Assembly: GCA_005879245.1 (NCBI GenBank)
Contig: VBLA01000044.1
Span: forward strand, 1 to 9,449
Source of the DNA: Deltaproteobacteria bacterium
GTDB taxonomy: Bacteria; Desulfobacterota; Binatia; DP-6
Reading direction: 5' to 3'
DNA length: 9,449 bases
Position numbers and translations under genes: made by a program. The notes under the pieces are model-generated. The model was not told the DNA's origin and did no database searches. It saw nothing but the letters and a program-made list of their open reading frames with translations. This document shows, piece after piece, positions 5,808 through 9,449 of the stretch (positions within the stretch are counted from its first letter, which is position 1; each line of letters begins with the position of its first letter).

Positions 5808-7965
5808 TCAGGTCACAGGGCGCCCCACCACTCCGGCGTCCATCAGGGCCGCGATCTGCTCGGGCGTGTAGCCGACCTCGCGCAGCACCTCCTCTCCGTC
5901 CGCACCGCGCAACGAGGCGGGGCGGCGGTAGACGATCGGCGTCGCGGCGAAGCGGATCACCGGCCCGCCCATGCGGACGCGCCCCAGGGTCGGGTGGTTC
6001 TGCTCGGCGAGGCAGCCGCTCTCGCGCAGAAACGGATCCGAGAAGAGCTCGGCGAAACCGAGACAGGGCGCAGCCGTCGGGCGGATCCGAGAGCGCCACG
6101 GCCATCCCGGCGAGCCGTCCGAGCGCGGCGGCCTCGGCCTCGGTGCGAGCCGTGATGCAGAGCCAGCCGTCGCGGCAGGCGTAGAGCCGTCGGCAGGCGC
6201 CGGGTCCGAGGTAGTCCCGCCCGCCCCGCCCTGCGGGCACCCGACTCTGATGGAGGATCATGTCCGCGGCCTGCGCGACGAAGGCGGTCCGGAAGAGGCT
6301 CACGTCCACGCGCTGCCCGTGCCCCGTGCGCTCGCGGGCGAAGAGGGCTGCGAGCGTGGCGAGTGCTCCCAGCGTACCGGCGGAGTAGTCCGTGTAGGCG
6401 ATCATGTGAAACACGGGCTCGTCCTCGCCCCCCTGCGCCTGCATGAGGCCCGAGCGAGCCTGGAAGACCGGATCGAACCCTGGACGCGTTGCCAGCCGTC
6501 CCGACGAGCCGTAGCCGGTGATCGAGGTGTGGACGAGGCGCGGGTTCACGTCGTGGAGCGTCTCCCAGCCGAGGCCGAGCCGTTCCATCACGCCGGCGCG
6601 GAAGTTGTCGACGACGACGTCCGCCTGGCGGGCGAGATCGCGGAAGACCTCGCGGCCCTCGGCGCGCTTCAGATCGAGCACGAGCGCACGCTTGCCGCGG
6701 TTCCAGCCGAGAAAGGCGAAGGCCGCCAGGCGGAACGGATCGCCCTCGGCGCTCTCGATCTTCACCACGTCGGCGCCGAGATCGGCGAGCAGCATCGGGC
6801 AGACGGGTCCGGCGATGAAGTTCGTCAGGTCGAGGACGCGCACGCCGTCGAGGCAGGCTCGCGGCGAAGGGCCGGCGGCGGACGCCGCCTCACGGCGCCA
6901 CGCGGCCACCTCGCCCCGTACGGCCTCGGTGTCGGCGCACGGAAGGGGAGCCGGTCGCGGCGCGGGCGCGGGCGTGTCCGAGAACGCGGCCGGTCCCGCG
7001 GGCTGCCAGGTCGGTCCATGGACGGGATCCTCGACCGGCACGACGAGGCCGAGTGCGCGCGCGTCGGGATCGGAAAGGAACTGCTCGCGGCTCTCGACCG
7101 CGCCGCAGGGGATGTCCGCGTCGCCGAGCGCGTGTAGCCACTCCGTCGTGGTGCGGGCTCGGAACATCGGCTCGAGGGCGGCGCGGACGAAGGAGCGGAT
7201 CTCCGGGCTCCCGAAGGCGAGCGGGTTCGTCTGCAAGCGCGGGTCGGCGAGGAGGTCGACGCGCTCGAGGAGCATCATCAATTTCACCCAGAAACTCTGG
7301 GTGAGCGCGCCGACGAAGAGCCAGCCGTCGGCGGTGCGGTAGAGCCCGTAGGTCGGGTAGACGCCGCGCGGGTCCCCACCCTGGAGGAGCCGCCCCGTGT
7401 GATCGGGACCGGTCACGTAGGTGCCGCTGTTGAGCGCGAAGGCGCCGTCGAGCTGGCTCACCCGCACGGTCTGTCCCGGCGCGCCGCGACGCCGCGCGAA
7501 GAGCGCGCCCACGACGCCGAGGGCCGCGAGCATGCCGGTCATGTAGGAGAGCATCGGCGTGACGAGCCAGACCGGCCGCCCCGCCCACGACCACTGCATG
7601 GCCTGGACACCCGTCATCGCGGCGATGAGCGGTTCCTCCGGCGGGAGACCCCGCGGCGCCCCTGCATCGCCCCACGCGATGACGCGGCATGCGATGAGCC
7701 CGTCCCCCGCCTCCACCGCTGGCCCCTCCTCGTCCGTCAACGTCACGTCGGCGCCGCGCACACAGGCGTCCCAGCAGACCGCGTCGACCGAGCGCTTGCC
7801 GCGCTGGAGGACGGAGGCTGCGGACGTCCGGCGGGCGCCGGCGGCCTCGATCGTGACCACGTCGGCGCCGAGCGCGGCGAGGAGGAATCCCGCGAACGAG
7901 CCGGCAAGCCCCTCGGCCCACTCGACCATGCGAATGCCCGCAAGCGGCGGCGCTTCTCCCGCCAT
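5808..7965 (-). pseudogene. Tandem two-domain CaiB/BaiF CoA-transferase with a frameshift and probable internal deletion in domain 2
   Basis: Two class III CoA-transferase domains are fused in one frame. Domain 1 (about residues 1-335, opening MAGEAPPLAGIRMVEWAEG) is compact. At the position of the catalytic Asp it has Glu111 (PPEEPLIAAMTG). After a proline- and alanine-rich linker, domain 2 starts near residue 372 (LDGVRVLDLTNFIAGPVC) and keeps Asp498 in RPGFDPVFQARSGLM. The frame is lost near residue 630 (ALSDPPDG, about position 6076). The family pattern resumes in another frame from about 6077 as AAPCLGFAELFSDPFLRESG and runs through GRVRMGGPVIRFAATP to a TGA at 5808-5810. Between the two conserved 'DP' motifs there are only 49 bases, against 58 residues in domain 1 and about 55 in the CoA-transferase at 3742-4950. 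About 40 codons therefore seem missing, in a non-multiple of three. The ATG overlaps the upstream stop as TGATG. A tandem layout with the catalytic Asp only in the second domain is also known from DddD; this gene is not claimed to be one. Confidence 0.8.
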
Positions 7966-9227
7966 CAGTGCACGCGCCGGTCGAGCATCGCACCCGCGTA
8001 GCGCGGCGGCCCGGCGTCCTCGGGGATGTCGACCTCGGCGACCAGCACGATGCCGACGTCGATCAGGACGGTCTCCTTGAGACGCCGCGCGAGACGCGCC
8101 GCGAGGTCCGGCGGTGCCTCGCGGACGAGACCGGCACGCAGCGTGGCGCGCTCGTAGCGCTCGCCCGCGGGGTGCTCGATCACCACCTGGAACCGCCCGA
8201 GCTCGGGAAACTCGGCGACCACGCCGGCCACCTGCGCCGCATGCACGAGAACGCCGCGCACCTTCCGGATGGTCCCGATCTGCCCGACGAAGTCGACGCG
8301 CGGCGCCGGGTTGCCGCACGTGCACGCGCCCTCGCGCAGCCGGTACACATCCCCCGGCGCATAGCGGACGAGCGGCAGCGCCCGCCTGCCGAGGTGGGTC
8401 GCGACGAGCTCGCCCGTCCCGCCGGGTCGCACGGGCTCGCCCGTCTCGAGGTCGAGGAATTCCAAGAAGAGGTCCCGGGCATGAAGGTGCATGCCCGCGT
8501 GTGCCCGACACTCGCCCGCGACGGGGCCGATCAAGGCCTCGCCGCAATGGTCGAACAGCTCGAGCGCGAACGCCGCCTCGAGCTCGGCGCGAAGAGCCGG
8601 CGGAAGCGCCTCGGCGGTCGAGAAGCCGACACGGTAGTGGAGGTCGCGGCGGGGGTCCCAGCCGAGCTCGCGCGCCTGGTCAGCGAGCCGCCCGAGGAAG
8701 CTCGGGGTGCCGGCGTACACCGTCGCGCCGAGATCGCGGGCCACCTGGAGCTGGAGCGCGCTCGCCCCCGTGCCGCCGTTCAACACGACGCAGCCGTACT
8801 CCTCGAAGGCGCGGTGGAGGCGAAGCCCGCCCGGCATGACGTGATAGGAGAGCGTCACGTGCGCGACCTCGCCGCGCCGGACGCCCATGGCGCCGATCGC
8901 CTCGAGCAGGACCGGCGTGCCTCCCGGCTCGTCGGCGAGGCGGGGGATGTAGAGCGGGCCGGGCGAGACGTGCACGGCTGCGAGCTCCCAGGGCAGCGCC
9001 GCGAGGAAATCGCCGAAGGGTGGCAGGCCACGCTGCGCCGCGACCAGATCCGCCTTCGCCGTGCGGGGCACCCGAGCGCGAACGGCGTCGTAGTCGCGCA
9101 GCTCGGCCGCCCGGACACGGGCGGCCGCGAAGTGCGCCCGGTAGTGCGGGGAGCGCGCCTCCGCAAGGGCGAGCGCCTCGAGGAGCCGCGCGACGTCGGC
9201 CGGGGTGGGCGGCCACGACGGCGTCAT
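7965..9227 (-). CDS. PaaK-like adenylate-forming family protein, degenerate motifs
   Basis: This 420-residue protein has the order of the phenylacetate-CoA ligase (PaaK) family. The N-terminal helical part contains SPHYRAHF (26-33) and VPRTAKADL (53-61). Further on come YAGTPSFLGRLADQA (171-185), FDHCGEALIGPVAGEC (225-240), TGELVATHLGRRALPLVRYA (271-290) followed by PGDV, a CTCG motif (302-305) and GQIGTIRKVRG (315-325). The length fits the family. Where PaaK has the phosphate loop (SSGTTGKPT) this protein reads SPGPLYIPR (88-96). The C-terminal segment that normally holds the catalytic lysine reads GPPRYAGAMLDRR, with no lysine. It may therefore not be a working ligase, or it may use a different chemistry. 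The start at 9227 has AGAGGAAGC directly before it, better than the in-frame start at 9260. It is coupled to the tandem CoA-transferase (TGATG), so the two are one operon. Confidence 0.8.
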   Translation of the reverse strand: MTPSWPPTPADVARLLEALALAEARSPHYRAHFAAARVRAAELRDYDAVRARVPRTAKADLVAAQRGLPPFGDFLAALPWELAAVHVSPGPLYIPRLADEPGGTPVLLEAIGAMGVRRGEVAHVTLSYHVMPGGLRLHRAFEEYGCVVLNGGTGASALQLQVARDLGATVYAGTPSFLGRLADQARELGWDPRRDLHYRVGFSTAEALPPALRAELEAAFALELFDHCGEALIGPVAGECRAHAGMHLHARDLFLEFLDLETGEPVRPGGTGELVATHLGRRALPLVRYAPGDVYRLREGACTCGNPAPRVDFVGQIGTIRKVRGVLVHAAQVAGVVAEFPELGRFQVVIEHPAGERYERATLRAGLVREAPPDLAARLARRLKETVLIDVGIVLVAEVDIPEDAGPPRYAGAMLDRRVH

Positions 9228-9236
9228 GCTTCCTCT
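9228..9236 (-). promoter_or_regulatory. Ribosome binding site deciding the PaaK-like start
   Basis: AGAGGAAGC on the minus strand lies immediately before the ATG at 9227. The alternative in-frame start at 9260 has no comparable sequence and would leave only 14 bases to the divergent gene, so 9227 is preferred. Confidence 0.6.
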
Positions 9237-9274
9237 ACTTTCTCCTCGCGCGGGCAGCATGGTACAGGCCGGGC

Positions 9275-9449
9275 GTGCGCTACGGGGTCGCGCTCCCGAA
9301 CTACGGCGAGCTCGCCGACGCCGACACGCTCGCGCACCTCGCCCGCCGCGCCGAGGTGCTCGGCATCGACTCGATCTGGGTGAGCGATCACCTTCTGGCT
9401 CCCACCGGCGTCCGCTCGATCTACCCCTACGACCGCCGGCCCGACGCGA
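9275..9449 (+). CDS. LLM-class flavin-dependent oxidoreductase, partial (N-terminus)
   Basis: The first 58 codons of a luciferase-like monooxygenase family protein run off the right edge of the window. From the GTG at 9275 the translation is MRYGVALPNYGELADADTL, then ARRAEVLGIDSIWVSDHLL. These are the first beta strand ending in the PNYG cofactor-side loop, and the 'A-E-x-L-G-x-D-S-x-W-V-x-D-H' motif of the F420- or FMN-dependent LLM barrel fold. Members oxidise or reduce diverse organic substrates with reduced flavin or F420. It is transcribed divergently from the PaaK-like gene with only 47 bases between the start codons, so the two probably share a control region. No clear promoter or Shine-Dalgarno was recognised in that gap. 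The cofactor cannot be decided from this fragment. Confidence 0.8.
   Translation, partial: MRYGVALPNYGELADADTLAHLARRAEVLGIDSIWVSDHLLAPTGVRSIYPYDRRPDA

Noticed and set aside
6060..6085. Programmed ribosomal frameshifting in the tandem CoA-transferase
   Set aside because: No slippery heptamer or downstream pseudoknot is apparent, and the shortened spacing between conserved motifs indicates lost sequence rather than recoding.
5971..7137. 388-codon plus-strand open frame
   Set aside because: It is the antisense shadow of the tandem CoA-transferase; low-complexity composition and no motif.
7966..8547. N-terminal extension of the 936-residue minus-strand frame that contains the tandem CoA-transferase
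   Set aside because: These 194 codons are arginine-rich and lie wholly antisense-in-frame to nothing useful: they overlap the PaaK-like gene on the same strand in another frame. The family start motif begins at 7965.
7968..9383. 471-codon plus-strand open frame
   Set aside because: It is the mirror of the PaaK-like gene. The product has no recognisable motifs and is a typical antisense shadow in high-GC DNA.

Overview
The window is very GC-rich and dense with genes. It carries long open frames on both strands, overlapping stop/start codons and almost no spacer DNA. The gene content (stand-alone toxin-antitoxin pairs, class III CoA-transferases, acyl-CoA ligase-like proteins and an LLM-class flavin oxidoreductase) fits a high-GC soil or sediment bacterium, for example an uncultured Rokubacteria/Binatota-like, deltaproteobacterial or actinobacterial lineage. 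No marker in the window fixes the taxon, so this is inference.

Layout. (1) Positions 1-1281 hold two toxin-antitoxin modules transcribed away from each other. On the left, minus strand, a Phd/YefM antitoxin precedes a RelE/ParE-type toxin that runs off the window edge. A perfect 20-bp palindrome lies just upstream of the antitoxin start. On the right, plus strand, a FitA/VapB ribbon-helix-helix antitoxin has a good sigma-70-like promoter whose spacer contains an inverted repeat. It is followed by a PIN-domain (VapC/FitB) toxin gene that is broken by an out-of-frame internal deletion. (2) Positions 1336-4950, minus strand, hold a translationally coupled three-gene operon: a class III (CaiB/BaiF) CoA-transferase, an AMP-forming acyl-CoA synthetase (4-bp overlap) and an unrecognised protein with glycosyltransferase-like features (14-bp overlap). 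(3) Positions 4951-5192 hold no gene but contain a 114-bp nested inverted repeat. (4) Positions 5193-5774, plus strand, encode a stand-alone nucleotidyltransferase-fold protein. (5) Positions 5808-9227, minus strand, hold a degenerate PaaK-type adenylate-forming protein followed by a tandem two-domain CaiB/BaiF CoA-transferase, whose second domain is interrupted by a frameshift and probable internal deletion. (6) From 9275, plus strand, an LLM-class (F420/FMN-type) oxidoreductase begins and runs off the window.

How the genes may work together. The two minus-strand operons each pair a CoA-transferase with an adenylate-forming enzyme or relative. This suggests activation and CoA-thioester shuttling of an organic acid. 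The flavin oxidoreductase at the right edge would fit a catabolic island, but no substrate can be named from the sequence. The most notable observations are the two independent out-of-frame deletion scars (vapC and the tandem CoA-transferase), the division of catalytic residues in the tandem transferase (Glu in domain 1, Asp in domain 2), the PaaK relative that has lost the ATP P-loop signature, and the nested inverted repeat at 5028-5141. I did not find convincing evidence for a wholly new multi-gene system.
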